Origin: Phycisphaerae bacterium
Lineage (GTDB): Bacteria > Planctomycetota > Phycisphaerae > SM23-33
NCBI GenBank assembly: GCA_030745875.1
Contig: JASLNT010000084.1
Coordinates: forward strand, 26,503-90,502
Length of the DNA: 64,000 nt
Reading direction: 5' to 3'
How positions within the stretch are numbered: the stretch's first letter is position 1; the number at the start of each line of letters is the position of its first letter. Below, piece after piece: positions 8,559 through 17,208 of this stretch. Made by a program: the position numbers and the translations under genes. Below the pieces are notes generated by a model that had not been told where the DNA came from, searched no databases, and worked only from the letters and a program-made list of their open reading frames with translations.

Positions 8559-9371
8559 CTATTCCATAGCCGGGGGGATCGGGCGGACTTTCAGCTTAAG
8601 CTCTCCGTTGGCGATAGTTATCGCTTCGATTCCCACCCTTACGCCCTGGATCCGCCACGTGTCCGGCGGGCTGATCGGTTCACCGTCTATCGCCGCCAGC
8701 AATCCCGCCAGAGTCTTGGATATTGCATCGGCGTTCTTACCGGTCATCTGTTCCGAAAGGGTCTTTATCTTGTCCGTCAGGAGGCTGCTGGGCACGGGGA
8801 GCTTTCCGATTCGTGTCGCGGTCAGAGTGAACAGCAGCTTGTTGTCCTCGACAAGTTCTACGGAAATCTCGGCTGACAGGACCTTGCCATACGCTGTGGA
8901 CCTCACCATCAGCGTTATCGCACCGTCCTCCAACGCCACCGCCGGGTCCGCCAGTCCGAGCCTGGCCATCTCTTCATCGATTTTCCCCCTCTTGACTCCA
9001 TTGGGCAAAGTGAAGGCGATCTCGTCCATTGCCGCAAGGTACCTGTTAATGGTCTCCTGCGTGGTTGACCATTCAAACGGTTTAACCAGCTTGACCTTGT
9101 TGCCGAATCCCTGGGCGACATCGCGGGCGAAGTTGCGCGTGGTCCGCCTGGCTTCATCCGGCGTGAGCCTGGCCGGACGGTAGTTGTCGGGTATGCGGCT
9201 GGCCTGAATGTACAGCAGGCCCGCCAGAACCATCAGGACCACGAGCGTCCAGACCAGAACGCGGACAGTTGTTATTCCCGAAGCCCACGATCGCCAGGGG
9301 ATCTTCCGGAGTTTCACCATCAGGAGAATCCCGTATGGCTTGAGGGTCTTGATGTTGCTGAAAAAACGCAT
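8559..9371 (-). CDS. Membrane-anchored protein of unknown function
   Basis: The product of about 270 residues has one strong transmembrane segment (VRVLVWTLVVLMVLAGLLYI) preceded by Arg/Lys residues, so it is probably an N-in, C-out anchored protein. The extracytoplasmic part alternates beta-like and helical stretches and includes a segment (AEISVELVEDNKLLFTLTATRIGKLPVP) reminiscent of lipid-binding or AsmA-type beta sheets, but I do not recognise a family. The start is uncertain: ATG at 9371 has a weak GTGAGA upstream, while ATG at 9320 and GTG at 9434 are also in frame. The gene is divergent from the CoA-disulfide reductase gene. Confidence 0.6.
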   Translation of the reverse strand: MRFFSNIKTLKPYGILLMVKLRKIPWRSWASGITTVRVLVWTLVVLMVLAGLLYIQASRIPDNYRPARLTPDEARRTTRNFARDVAQGFGNKVKLVKPFEWSTTQETINRYLAAMDEIAFTLPNGVKRGKIDEEMARLGLADPAVALEDGAITLMVRSTAYGKVLSAEISVELVEDNKLLFTLTATRIGKLPVPSSLLTDKIKTLSEQMTGKNADAISKTLAGLLAAIDGEPISPPDTWRIQGVRVGIEAITIANGELKLKVRPIPPAME

Positions 9372-9570
9372 GCCGAATCTCACACCGTCGGCGGGATTGT
9401 AGCGAATCAGCCGCTCGATTTCCACCACCAGCACGGCTTGGGAGCGGGCGCGTCGTTACTTGCCGGGGAAAAGGCCGGTAATTCAAGTTAACATGTCGAG
9501 ATGTTGGCGAGCCTATTATATAACAGTGGGAGAATCGTAGTCCGGGCGGACTAACGTATGGAGCTTAGAG

Positions 9571-11235
9571 ATGTCAGAACCTACACGCCTGTTGATAGTC
9601 GGAGGTGTCGCCGGCGGAGCGTCGGCCGCCGCACGGGCCAGGCGATTGTCCGAAGACGCCGAGATCGTCATGTTCGAACGGGGCGAGCATATATCATTCG
9701 CCAACTGCGGCCTGCCGTACCACATTGGCGAGGTGATTCCCGATCGTAAGAGCCTGCTGATCCAGACACCCGAAGCAATGGCCAGACGATACCGCATTGA
9801 CGTGCGCACGCAATGTGAGGTGGTTTCGATCGATCCGCAGGCCCATACCGTTGCGGTCCGCGATGTTGAAAGCGGTGTCGAAACCACTGAAAAATACGAC
9901 AAACTCATACTCAGCCCGGGAGCGGCTCCAGTGGCGCCGCCGATAAGCGGAGTCGACCTGCCAGGCGTGCATACCCTCCGTAATATCGCCGACATGGACG
10001 CAATCAAACGTTCCGTAGACGATTGCGCACACGAGCGGGCGGTTGTGGTGGGGGGCGGTTACATCGGGCTGGAAATGACTGAAGCGCTGCGGCTGCGCGG
10101 TGTGGAGGTGACGCTGGTGGAACTTGCCGACCAGGTGTTCATCGCCGCCGACAGTGAGATAGTCGCGCCAATCCACCGGCAACTTATCTCCCGCGGGGTG
10201 GACCTGAAGCTGGGCGTGGCGGTAAGTGCTATCGAGGCCGCGGATAACGGGCTGAAGGCGACTTTGAGCAGCGATGAGTCCGTCGAGTGCGGGCTGGTGA
10301 TTATGGCTGTTGGCGTGCGGCCGGAGGTCGATCTGGCACGCGCTGCGGGGCTCGAGATCGGGCGGACCGGCGGGATCGCAGTCGACGAGCATATGCAGAC
10401 CAGCGATCCGGACATCTTTGCAGTAGGCGATGCGGTGGAGGTTACGGAGCTGGTGGGAGGCGCCAGGGCGTTGATCCCGCTGGCCGGACCGGCCAACAGG
10501 CAGGGGCGCATCGCCGCCGACAACGTTTTCGGACGACCCAGCGTATACCGCGACACGCAGGGCACGGCGATCTGCAAGGTGTTCGATCTGGCGATCGGAA
10601 TGACCGGGATGAGCGAGAAATCCCTGCTGCGGTCGGAACTTAAATACGAGAAGATCTACATCCATCCCGCCAGCCACGCCGGATACTATCCGGGCGCTGC
10701 GGCGATGACCGTTAAACTGCTTTTCGACCCGGAAAACGGGCGAATTCTGGGCGCCCAGGCCGTCGGAGCCGCCGGTGTCGACAAGCGCATCGACGTGCTG
10801 GCGGTCGCTATCCGGGCCGGACTCACCGTGCGGCAACTGCAGGATATGGAGCTTTCTTACGCGCCTCCGTACGGATCAGCCAAAGACCCGGTAAACTACG
10901 CGGGATTCGTCGCTTCGAACGTGCTTTCCGGTGATGTCAATATCTGTCACACTCCCGATATGATCGACCCCCGCGATGATCAACTCCTGCTGGACGTTCG
11001 CACCACGGGCGAGGTCGACGGGGGAACGATCGCCCGGGCGGTCAACATTCCGCTCGACGATCTGCGGGACCGCCTGGACGAACTCCCCACAGACAAAGAG
11101 CTGCTCGTCTTCTGCGCCGCCGGGCTGAGGGGCTATCTGGCTTGCCGAATACTCTCGCAGAACGGTTTTTCCTGCAGGAACCTCACGGGCGGATACAAGA
11201 CGTTCATGGCTGTTACCGAGAAGGGTTTGGATTAG
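9571..11235 (+). CDS. CoA-disulfide reductase fused to a rhodanese domain
   Basis: The 554-residue protein is an FAD/NAD(P)H-dependent oxidoreductase of the NADH oxidase / CoA-disulfide reductase group. The FAD-binding start (LLIVGGVAGGASAAARARR) is followed by the catalytic single-Cys motif NCGLPYH with Cys46. The NAD-binding motif VVVGGGYIGLEM and the second FAD motif DIFAVGDAVEV come next. Residues from about 465 form a rhodanese domain with active-site loop CAAGLRG (Cys515). Characterised CoADR-RHD fusions reduce CoA disulfide, persulfide or polysulfide, so a role in thiol redox balance or sulfur handling is likely. GGAG lies eight bases before the ATG. Confidence 0.9.
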   Translation: MSEPTRLLIVGGVAGGASAAARARRLSEDAEIVMFERGEHISFANCGLPYHIGEVIPDRKSLLIQTPEAMARRYRIDVRTQCEVVSIDPQAHTVAVRDVESGVETTEKYDKLILSPGAAPVAPPISGVDLPGVHTLRNIADMDAIKRSVDDCAHERAVVVGGGYIGLEMTEALRLRGVEVTLVELADQVFIAADSEIVAPIHRQLISRGVDLKLGVAVSAIEAADNGLKATLSSDESVECGLVIMAVGVRPEVDLARAAGLEIGRTGGIAVDEHMQTSDPDIFAVGDAVEVTELVGGARALIPLAGPANRQGRIAADNVFGRPSVYRDTQGTAICKVFDLAIGMTGMSEKSLLRSELKYEKIYIHPASHAGYYPGAAAMTVKLLFDPENGRILGAQAVGAAGVDKRIDVLAVAIRAGLTVRQLQDMELSYAPPYGSAKDPVNYAGFVASNVLSGDVNICHTPDMIDPRDDQLLLDVRTTGEVDGGTIARAVNIPLDDLRDRLDELPTDKELLVFCAAGLRGYLACRILSQNGFSCRNLTGGYKTFMAVTEKGLD

Positions 11236-11826
11236 GAAGGGCTATGAATCGCCCGTGCGGCAGGGGGTATAATTAACCGGTCGCTGACGTCTCGGGCGAC
11301 ATCGATGAAGGCGATGTCGAGAGGTATGTTCACAGGTCCCTGCTTGCGTTACAAGCTGCGACGGTCCGTATTGCGGACGTTAAGTGTGCTCATTAAGCCG
11401 TTTAGGACATATCCCACCTCTCGGTGCGTATCTCGGACGTTGCAACGTGTGACCCTGCGAGTCCGGGCGGAGGATTCGCGCTTACGGCTGGAATTGCAGC
11501 CGGTTACGACCGATCTGATCGTCAGGCGAGGTTTACAATTGGTTCACAGTTTCGGCGTTGGTGTGATGGCCCAGGTCCCCCCGCTCGATAGGAGCGGATC
11601 GAATGCGAGCGTAACGCATGACGGGACAATATGTTAGGGCTGAGACGCCCTTCGCCGCGGTGGGGGGGCTGGTTTGGTCTGGGCGATGGTGTGTAAACTG
11701 CTGGGTGCGAACTCGATAGAAAAAAACGAGAATTCGTTTTTGATAATTGGAATTGTCTGTTGTATTACCTATACTCTTATGTGAAAGGAGTATGCGGGCC
11801 GGTAGCTGGCCTGGTACACAAGACGT
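11236..11826. other. 591-bp gap with hairpins; possible non-coding RNA
   Basis: No convincing protein gene is seen. A perfect TATAAT lies at 11268-11273, without a clear -35 box. Downstream are three clean hairpins: 11297-11319 (8-bp stem, loop ATGAAGG), 11364-11378 (5-bp stem) and 11485-11502 (6-bp stem CGGCTG/CAGCCG). I compared the stretch by eye with hallmark sequences of tmRNA, RNase P RNA and SRP RNA and did not find them. The last 90 bases are AT-richer and hold the promoter of the next gene. The open frame 11305-11637 has no protein-like composition. Confidence 0.4.
11747..11775 (+). promoter_or_regulatory. Candidate sigma70-type promoter of the GH130-like gene
   Basis: TTGGAA at 11747-11752 and TATACT at 11770-11775 are separated by 17 bases in an AT-rich stretch. 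The next start codon is at 11827. A Shine-Dalgarno-like GAAAGGAG lies at about 11783-11790 but is far from that ATG. Confidence 0.45.
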
Positions 11827-13671
11827 ATGATTGTAAGCGAGGAACAGCAGACCGGACCCTTTGGTATGTTGAATACCAAACACTTAAAAGCCTGTAAAGT
11901 AAAGGGATACATTACCGAGCCCATTACTTCCGAAGGCCACTGGCAGTGGGAGGGTCATCACGCGACCAACCCAACGGTCTTGCGCCTTGACGGCGATCAG
12001 CGAGTCTTCCTGGGCTACCGCGCCGGGGGCAGTGACGATCACCATTACTCCAAGAGCGGAAGTTCTGCGATGGGCAGCCATTTTGGTATGGCCATTCTCG
12101 ACGAGCGGGGCGAGAACGTTCTCCACCGCCTGCCCCTTCCGATCATGACGCTTCGTCACGGTATCGAACTTCCCAAGAATCTCAAAGAATACGAGCAGTA
12201 TGCCGAGGAGCACGAGCACGAAATCGTCCTGCTGCACGATTTCCACATGCATTGCGACAACGGTCACCTCTACGTTGTCTACCACGAATCGGAGATCCAC
12301 GCCGCGTATGACTGCATTGTCCGCATGACCCAGAAGGGGTTCCTGGCGCGCATTGGTCGATCGATCGAGCTGCTCGATCGGCCGATCGCCGAGATCCACG
12401 ACGCCTGGGAGGAAATCTGGTGGAAGCCCGGCGTCTGGGAGCCCTGCGGGACCGGCGACAGTCGCCGCATCTACGCATCGGAGGCCAGCAAGAACGATAT
12501 CTTCTTCCTTCGCCTCGCCGACGATACGCTGCGGATGTACCACCGCCCGGCGCCCGACATCGCCGTTCTCGACACGGGCAATGAGACGTTCACTCGTCCC
12601 ACGCCCGACGGGATAACGGCTATCGGTTCGCTGCAGACGTGCATCCGCCCGGGCTTCTTCGACAATTCGCACATCGGCAACAACGGAGCCCCGATCCGCG
12701 CGAAAATCGGCGACGTGGACGTTTACATCGACCTGACCCACGGGGTGCACAACGAGCAGATATCCAATCCGGACGTCGATTCGTGGATGATGACATACCT
12801 GCCGTTCCTGCGCGTGATAGACTTCCAGACCGGCGAGTGCCTTTACTATTCGTCCGAACCGATCCTGGACCTCGACGAGATATGGAAGGAATACGTTGAA
12901 GACGGAACGTGGGTCAGCAAGCTCGATCACCTTCGCGGGGTGATGTTCGCCGGCGGGCAGATCGAAACCGTCGCGGGCAAGAACGGGCTCGACGACATGT
13001 TCAGCGTATACATCGGCCTGGGCGACACCGCCATCGGCCGCGCCGAATTCAAACTCCGCGACCTGCTGCCCGACCGCGTTATCGAGGACATCATCGCGCG
13101 CAAGAAGCGGCGCGAGATCCGGATCGACAACCCGTCGACCGCGGCGTGGGGGTTCCCCGAGGCGCTGTGCGGATGGCAGTGGACGATCGTCAACGACATC
13201 CAGGGCCGCTGCATCAACATCATCCGCACGCTCCGCAAGAACGGGCACACCGAAGGCGCCGTCCGCGTGATCCCGTCCGTTCCGGGCAATTTCGACGCCG
13301 ACGGAATATTCTTCGAGGAGGACTGCGTCCGTTTCGTTGAGAATCTGGGCTGGGTGGTGGCCTATCGCGGAGTGCGCTGGGAGGAGGACCAATACGGTAA
13401 GCGAACGTTTGTCGGGCACGGGCTGCTGGTGCTCGACCGCGAAAATCCCGAGCGTATTCTGTACCGTTCGACTGAACCGATTGGGGGCAAGGTCGCCAAA
13501 CAGGAAGGCTGGACGGGTGGCAGGCATAACGGTGAGGCCTGGATGTTCCTGGAGCACGCCGAAGACGCAATCCCGGAGAAGGTGAAATTCGAGATCGCCC
13601 GGATATACGAAATCGCCCCCATGCCGTCGGACCTGACCAAATGGTTGAAACATAAAAGCGGAACACTCTAG
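11827..13671 (+). CDS. GH130-like beta-propeller protein (putative glycoside phosphorylase/hydrolase fold)
   Basis: The 614-residue protein is rich in Trp, His and beta strands. Segments resemble the GH130 (beta-mannoside phosphorylase) propeller: HATNPTVLRLDGDQRVFLGYR, then APIRAKIGD...HGVHNEQ, CLYYSSEPILDLDEIW, and MFSVYIGLGDTAIGRAEF, which recalls the YYGAADT motif. A second similar half follows (GWVVAYRGV...HGLLVLDRENPERILYRSTEPIG), making the protein about 1.6 times the usual GH130 length. No signal peptide is visible, so it is probably cytoplasmic. The start is uncertain: ATG 11827 has no good ribosome site and ATG 11866 is an alternative. It ends at a strong terminator. The family call is tentative. 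Confidence 0.55.
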   Translation: MIVSEEQQTGPFGMLNTKHLKACKVKGYITEPITSEGHWQWEGHHATNPTVLRLDGDQRVFLGYRAGGSDDHHYSKSGSSAMGSHFGMAILDERGENVLHRLPLPIMTLRHGIELPKNLKEYEQYAEEHEHEIVLLHDFHMHCDNGHLYVVYHESEIHAAYDCIVRMTQKGFLARIGRSIELLDRPIAEIHDAWEEIWWKPGVWEPCGTGDSRRIYASEASKNDIFFLRLADDTLRMYHRPAPDIAVLDTGNETFTRPTPDGITAIGSLQTCIRPGFFDNSHIGNNGAPIRAKIGDVDVYIDLTHGVHNEQISNPDVDSWMMTYLPFLRVIDFQTGECLYYSSEPILDLDEIWKEYVEDGTWVSKLDHLRGVMFAGGQIETVAGKNGLDDMFSVYIGLGDTAIGRAEFKLRDLLPDRVIEDIIARKKRREIRIDNPSTAAWGFPEALCGWQWTIVNDIQGRCINIIRTLRKNGHTEGAVRVIPSVPGNFDADGIFFEEDCVRFVENLGWVVAYRGVRWEEDQYGKRTFVGHGLLVLDRENPERILYRSTEPIGGKVAKQEGWTGGRHNGEAWMFLEHAEDAIPEKVKFEIARIYEIAPMPSDLTKWLKHKSGTL

Positions 13672-13765
13672 GCCCACCGACGCGCGGTCAATAGACAACA
13701 AGCGGCTGGCGAACCGGCGGTAACAAACAAACAAAATCGGCCTCCGGCCGAGCGAAAAGAAGCAT

Positions 13766-13818
13766 GATCCTCCCGACGCGCCGCAATGCGCGCCGGTAGG
13801 ATCTGCTCTTTTTTTTTG
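13766..13818 (+). terminator. Strong intrinsic terminator after the GH130-like gene
   Basis: A long hairpin (stem GATCCT-CCG-CGCGC paired with GCGCG-CGG-AGGATC around a CGCAAT-type loop) is followed directly by a run of about ten T. A near copy of this hairpin occurs at 16742-16785. Confidence 0.85.
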
Positions 13819-13880
13819 GCTTTGGTCGCAAGAAGTTGGTGATTAGCGAGCCTGGATTAGACTCGACTTCCTTGCCGTAT

Positions 13881-14050
13881 TCATGTTAGCCACGGGCGCA
13901 AGCCCGTGGAACAATGCGTTGATGAACACCAGAGCCCTCGAAGAGGGCGATTCATGCGCCTGCGAGAATTCTTGCCAATGAATCGCCCTCTTCGAGGGCT
14001 CGGTATTGCGGGGGCACGATACCACGGGCTTGCGCCCGTGGCTAACATGA
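13881..14050. repeat. Nested inverted-repeat (REP-like) element
   Basis: Outer arms 13881-13909 and 14022-14050 are perfect 29-bp inverted repeats. Inner arms 13932-13955 and 13978-14001 are perfect 24-bp inverted repeats. Each arm is itself a small hairpin: CCACGGGC-GCAA-GCCCGTGG in the outer arms and GCCCTC-GAA-GAGGGC in the inner arms. The unit is therefore two different REP-type palindromes, each present in opposite orientations, in a non-coding gap. This looks like a BIME or a non-autonomous element mobilised by a REP transposase (RAYT), none of which is in the window. Confidence 0.85.
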
Positions 14051-14598
14051 GAAGACCTGGGGAACTAGAACCTGGCCTCAGGTGAAACCCACCAATCTTT
14101 TGGGGCTAGAGCTCTTTTTTTTGGGTCCGTTCTCCGCCCGTACTCTACTTTCAGCTTTTCCCGTCGTGTCCGCGCCTACGTTGTTCCTGACTTGAGTTGA
14201 GAGTTGTTTTGGTGTTGGGGCTCTGTTGCGGTGGGTCAATAACCACTATCCGTCACTTCAGCATATCAAGCGATGTGGTCCGCAGTTCTTGAGGGCGGAA
14301 ATTGCGTTTCCGCAGGAATTGCGGCCGGCGCCTTCTCTCGTGCCCGCCGCGACATCTCTTGGCGAGACTCCGTAACACGCTTCAGACAAGGGGATTCGGC
14401 TTGGGGGGGCTGAAGTTTTCACGTACAGATGTCTCATGGCACGAGTGTTGCGTATTGGTTGAGCATGATGATCGGATGCTGCAACACAGTATCGCTATCC
14501 ACCGAGGCGAGACCATGTCGGCTGACGTCAAGAACGCTGATCTGTCTGCAGAGGCGGGATAAACACTTTGCTTGACTACTTTTTGAAAGGAGTACGTA
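14051..14598. other. Non-coding gap upstream of the protease gene
   Basis: No supported gene is seen. There is a T8 run at about 14113-14120, a small hairpin GCGGAAATTGCGTTTCCGC near 14296-14315, and a good ribosome binding site AAAGGAG at 14586-14592, six bases before the ATG at 14599. The short frame 14302-14562 is rich in Arg and Cys without a recognisable pattern and is not called. Confidence 0.5.
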
Positions 14599-16590
14599 AT
14601 GCTGCCAGAGACTTTGGACATCACGGCAATCACCGGAAAAGAGGTTTCCGGACCCGTAGCGGCTTGGCGGGACACGGACGCCGCCGAAGGGCGCCTTGCC
14701 GGCATATCGCCAAGCGGAGAACTGCTGTTCTTTTCCAGTTCCCCGGAAGAAGGGTGGGTCGTTCGTGATCTGTCCCGGGAAACGGGGCAGGGATTGGCGA
14801 CACCGGTCGTTGCGTGGCGGACACCGCTTGGCTCTACGTCAAAGCCTCACCTTGCGGGGATTAGTTCCACCGGGGATCTTGTTGTCTTTTCCTGGCCTCG
14901 ACCCTTGGACTGGTTAACGGTCAACGTCACCGAGCAAACAGGCCAGAGAATCGTCTCGCCTCCCGGATTACCTCCAGCTACAGCATGTCCTGTCACCGCC
15001 TGGCAGGTCGGTCAGGGCTCGCGTGTGGAGTCGCATCTGGCGGGTTTGAACTCCGCCGGTGAACTCCTGACCTTCTCGAAAACCGGCGACGCAGCCTGGC
15101 AGGCGCTTAACGTGAGTGCGGAAATAGGACACAGATTCAAAGGATATCTGACCGGTTGGACCACGGGAGACGTCGAACATGTCGCTGGAGTGGAATCCAC
15201 AACAGACGATCTTCTCGTTTGCTTTCGAACACCTGGTCGAGAGTGGCGGGTCGTCAACGTATCTGAGAAAACCGGCGAGAGACTCCTCGGTCCGATTGTG
15301 AGTTGGCAAGTTGCGGAAGGGGGCTTGAACCACGAGAAGTTGGCTGGTGTCTCACCAGCGGGCGATCTTCTTGTCTTTGCCTGGTCGCCCAGCCGTGACT
15401 GGAATGTTCTCAATATTTCTCATGAGGCCAATGTCACCGTGGCCGGGTCGAACCTCACCATAGCCGCCTGGCAAACTGACTTTCTTGACGGGAGATGGGT
15501 CGAGCATCTGGCCTGCCATAGCGACTACGGAAACACTCTATCGGTCTTCTTCCGCCATGTCGGCGAACCGTGGTGCGCCATAAACACGACGGCCATGACT
15601 CAGATCCCAACATCCGGTTCCATTTCGGCGTGGCAGACCCAGGATTCGCGCGGCAATATCGAGAATCTCGCCACAGCGCAGACCAATCGTCGGCTTCGCG
15701 TGATCTCATGGCGTACTGGAGACATAGCGGTTGTGCGAATCCATGCTGTGAAGGTCTCAGACACCGATACGGGCTTGGTTGGCAATATCGACGAAGGAGT
15801 CAGGCCGCGAGGGCTGCGAGAAACGCGGATCAAGCCGGAGGAGGTCAGGCGTTGGGTCGAACGCGCCAACGAAGTGTTCGGACCTGCGGGCATACAGTTC
15901 CTTTTCGACCCGCGGCCCGGTTCTCCGGACTTTGAGCCATTGCGGAATACCGACATCAACAACCTTGCCTGTGCCAACGGAAGCAATCCTGACGAAGCCG
16001 CTCGCCTTGATAAAGCGCAGCAACATGCCGGACTAACGCCAGACAAGATTGTAGCCTTTTTTCGCTGGGGGCCCGAGACAATACCGACAGGCGTCGGCTG
16101 CGCAGGGGTGGGTGCTTTCGAGATCGGATCTGACTATCGACGATTCATCCTCATGCCCGGGTTCTGGAACACACACGTGTGCGGGCGTCAGAACAAAAAC
16201 ATATTGGCTCATGAGATGGGCCACTATCTCGGGTTGGCTCACACCTTCTACGAATTCGAGCGAAAACGTGACGCCGAGCAACACCTGGCTAGTCACGGGA
16301 ATGATCCGGTGTCGGCATTTGACGCCGACCGCACAAACAACAATTTCCAACCTCCGATGGCGGTCGAGGACACCCCTCCGGACCTGGAAATCAAGGAGCA
16401 CCAACTTGACCTGGAATGCAGCAGTCGGGTTGCTTTGGATATTGGCGGTCAGCTCGTACACATTGACCGTACGAACGTAATGTCCTATGGAGGGGACGCA
16501 TATAGGAACATCACTCCGGACCAGATTGCCGTCATGCGGAGAATACTTATCATGCGGCAGGCGCAGGGACTGTGGATAGGGAAACCGTGA
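14599..16590 (+). CDS. Seven-bladed propeller fused to an M43-like (pappalysin) metalloprotease
   Basis: The 663-residue protein has two parts. Residues about 10-375 contain seven repeats of 45-60 residues, each with a core like xVxAWxx...HLAGxSxxGELLVFSW...DWxVxNVSxxTG; this suggests a seven-bladed beta-propeller, possibly a lectin. Residues about 375-663 form a metzincin-type protease with zinc motif HEMGHYLGLAH (His538, Glu539, His542, His548) and a Met-turn NVMSYGG with Met628. The following RNITPDQIAVMRRI matches the pappalysin/cytophagalysin pattern. No signal peptide is seen, which is odd for this peptidase family. AAAGGAG six bases upstream supports the start. A relic of the GH130-like gene lies directly downstream. 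Confidence 0.85.
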   Translation: MLPETLDITAITGKEVSGPVAAWRDTDAAEGRLAGISPSGELLFFSSSPEEGWVVRDLSRETGQGLATPVVAWRTPLGSTSKPHLAGISSTGDLVVFSWPRPLDWLTVNVTEQTGQRIVSPPGLPPATACPVTAWQVGQGSRVESHLAGLNSAGELLTFSKTGDAAWQALNVSAEIGHRFKGYLTGWTTGDVEHVAGVESTTDDLLVCFRTPGREWRVVNVSEKTGERLLGPIVSWQVAEGGLNHEKLAGVSPAGDLLVFAWSPSRDWNVLNISHEANVTVAGSNLTIAAWQTDFLDGRWVEHLACHSDYGNTLSVFFRHVGEPWCAINTTAMTQIPTSGSISAWQTQDSRGNIENLATAQTNRRLRVISWRTGDIAVVRIHAVKVSDTDTGLVGNIDEGVRPRGLRETRIKPEEVRRWVERANEVFGPAGIQFLFDPRPGSPDFEPLRNTDINNLACANGSNPDEAARLDKAQQHAGLTPDKIVAFFRWGPETIPTGVGCAGVGAFEIGSDYRRFILMPGFWNTHVCGRQNKNILAHEMGHYLGLAHTFYEFERKRDAEQHLASHGNDPVSAFDADRTNNNFQPPMAVEDTPPDLEIKEHQLDLECSSRVALDIGGQLVHIDRTNVMSYGGDAYRNITPDQIAVMRRILIMRQAQGLWIGKP

Positions 16591-16603
16591 TCGACTCCCG
16601 CTG

Positions 16604-16720
16604 ATATCCTTCGGGCGGCGTGTAATAGTGATCGCTCGCGAGAATCCCGAGCGGATCTTGTATCGTTCGACCGAACCGATCGAGTCAGCGGACGGGATAA
16701 CCGAACATCATCGGCTTTGA
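16604..16720 (+). pseudogene. Relic of a GH130-like gene 3' end
   Basis: A frame starting just after the protease stop reads ISFGRRVIVIARENPERIL and then YRSTEPIESADGITEHHRL before a TGA at 16718-16720. The block RENPERILYRSTEPI is identical to the protein encoded at about 13439-13483 in the GH130-like gene, with clearly similar DNA. Only about 38 codons remain and there is no start codon or body, so it is a gene remnant. It is followed by a near copy of the terminator of the intact gene. Confidence 0.75.
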
Positions 16721-16741
16721 TCCGATCGAAACCGAGCACGA

Positions 16742-16785
16742 ACCTCCCGACGCGCCGAAATGCGCGCCGGGAGGTCCTGCTTTTT
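16742..16785 (+). terminator. Intrinsic terminator, near copy of 13766-13818
   Basis: The stem ACCTCCCG-CGCGC / GCGCG-CGGGAGGT encloses a CGAAAT-type loop and is followed by TCCTGCTTTTT. Sequence and layout match the terminator of the GH130-like gene, with compensating differences at the stem base. It now serves the protease gene. Confidence 0.8.
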
Positions 16786-17208
16786 GCAGCGTGCGGTCAT
16801 TGCGGCGCATGTGGATGTTCTTTGTGAAGTTCCAGGGGAGAGGAAAGCGGGCTGGCTCGAACGAGGACCTCCGCGCGGCGCGGGGAGGGGTTTGCCTGTT
16901 TAGCGGCCGACGCCCGAGTCGGCCTGTTCCCGACGAAGTCGGGATTGCAGACACTAGCGAGCAACGGCGCTCGGTCCCTGTTTGCACAACTCCGGGATTG
17001 ACTCCTCTGTCGCTTAAGACGATAATCAAAACGTTACGGGATAAGACAATTAGTCCGTCGGGATTTCGTGTTCTTGCATGCGGGGACCTGCCCCGGACGA
17101 ACCGCAACGGGCGAGTGCCTCAGGTGGGCGGAGTTTATCGCCAAAGCCTATGGGGCTTCGGCGGAGTGATATTTTTCGATTGGGCGGTGACTGGAAAGGA
17201 AGCGCGGT
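16786..17208. other. Non-coding gap of about 420 bp
   Basis: No gene is supported; the frame 16791-17222 has no protein-like pattern. Small palindromes occur (GACGCCCGAGTCGGCC, CCCGACGAAGTCGGG, GGGGACCTGCCCC). A ribosome site AAAGGA lies just before the ATG at 17209. Confidence 0.4.

Noticed and set aside
11305..11637. 110-codon frame in the gap after the CoA-disulfide reductase gene
   Set aside because: Composition is Arg/Leu-rich without a domain, leader or good ribosome site, and the region is full of RNA-type hairpins.
11260..11640. tmRNA, RNase P RNA or SRP RNA
   Set aside because: None of their hallmark sequences (tag reading frame, T-loop, GAGGAAAGTCC-type or SRP loop motifs) was found by eye.
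11792..11830. 12-codon leader frame ending in ATGA at the GH130-like start
   Set aside because: The overlap looks like translational coupling, but the GGAG lies only one base before its ATG, too close for normal initiation.
11884..13734. 616-codon frame on the minus strand
   Set aside because: It is antisense to the GH130-like gene and has no family motifs; long antisense frames are expected at this GC content.
14302..14562. 86-codon frame upstream of the protease gene
   Set aside because: Arg- and Cys-rich sequence with no ribosome site and no recognisable pattern.
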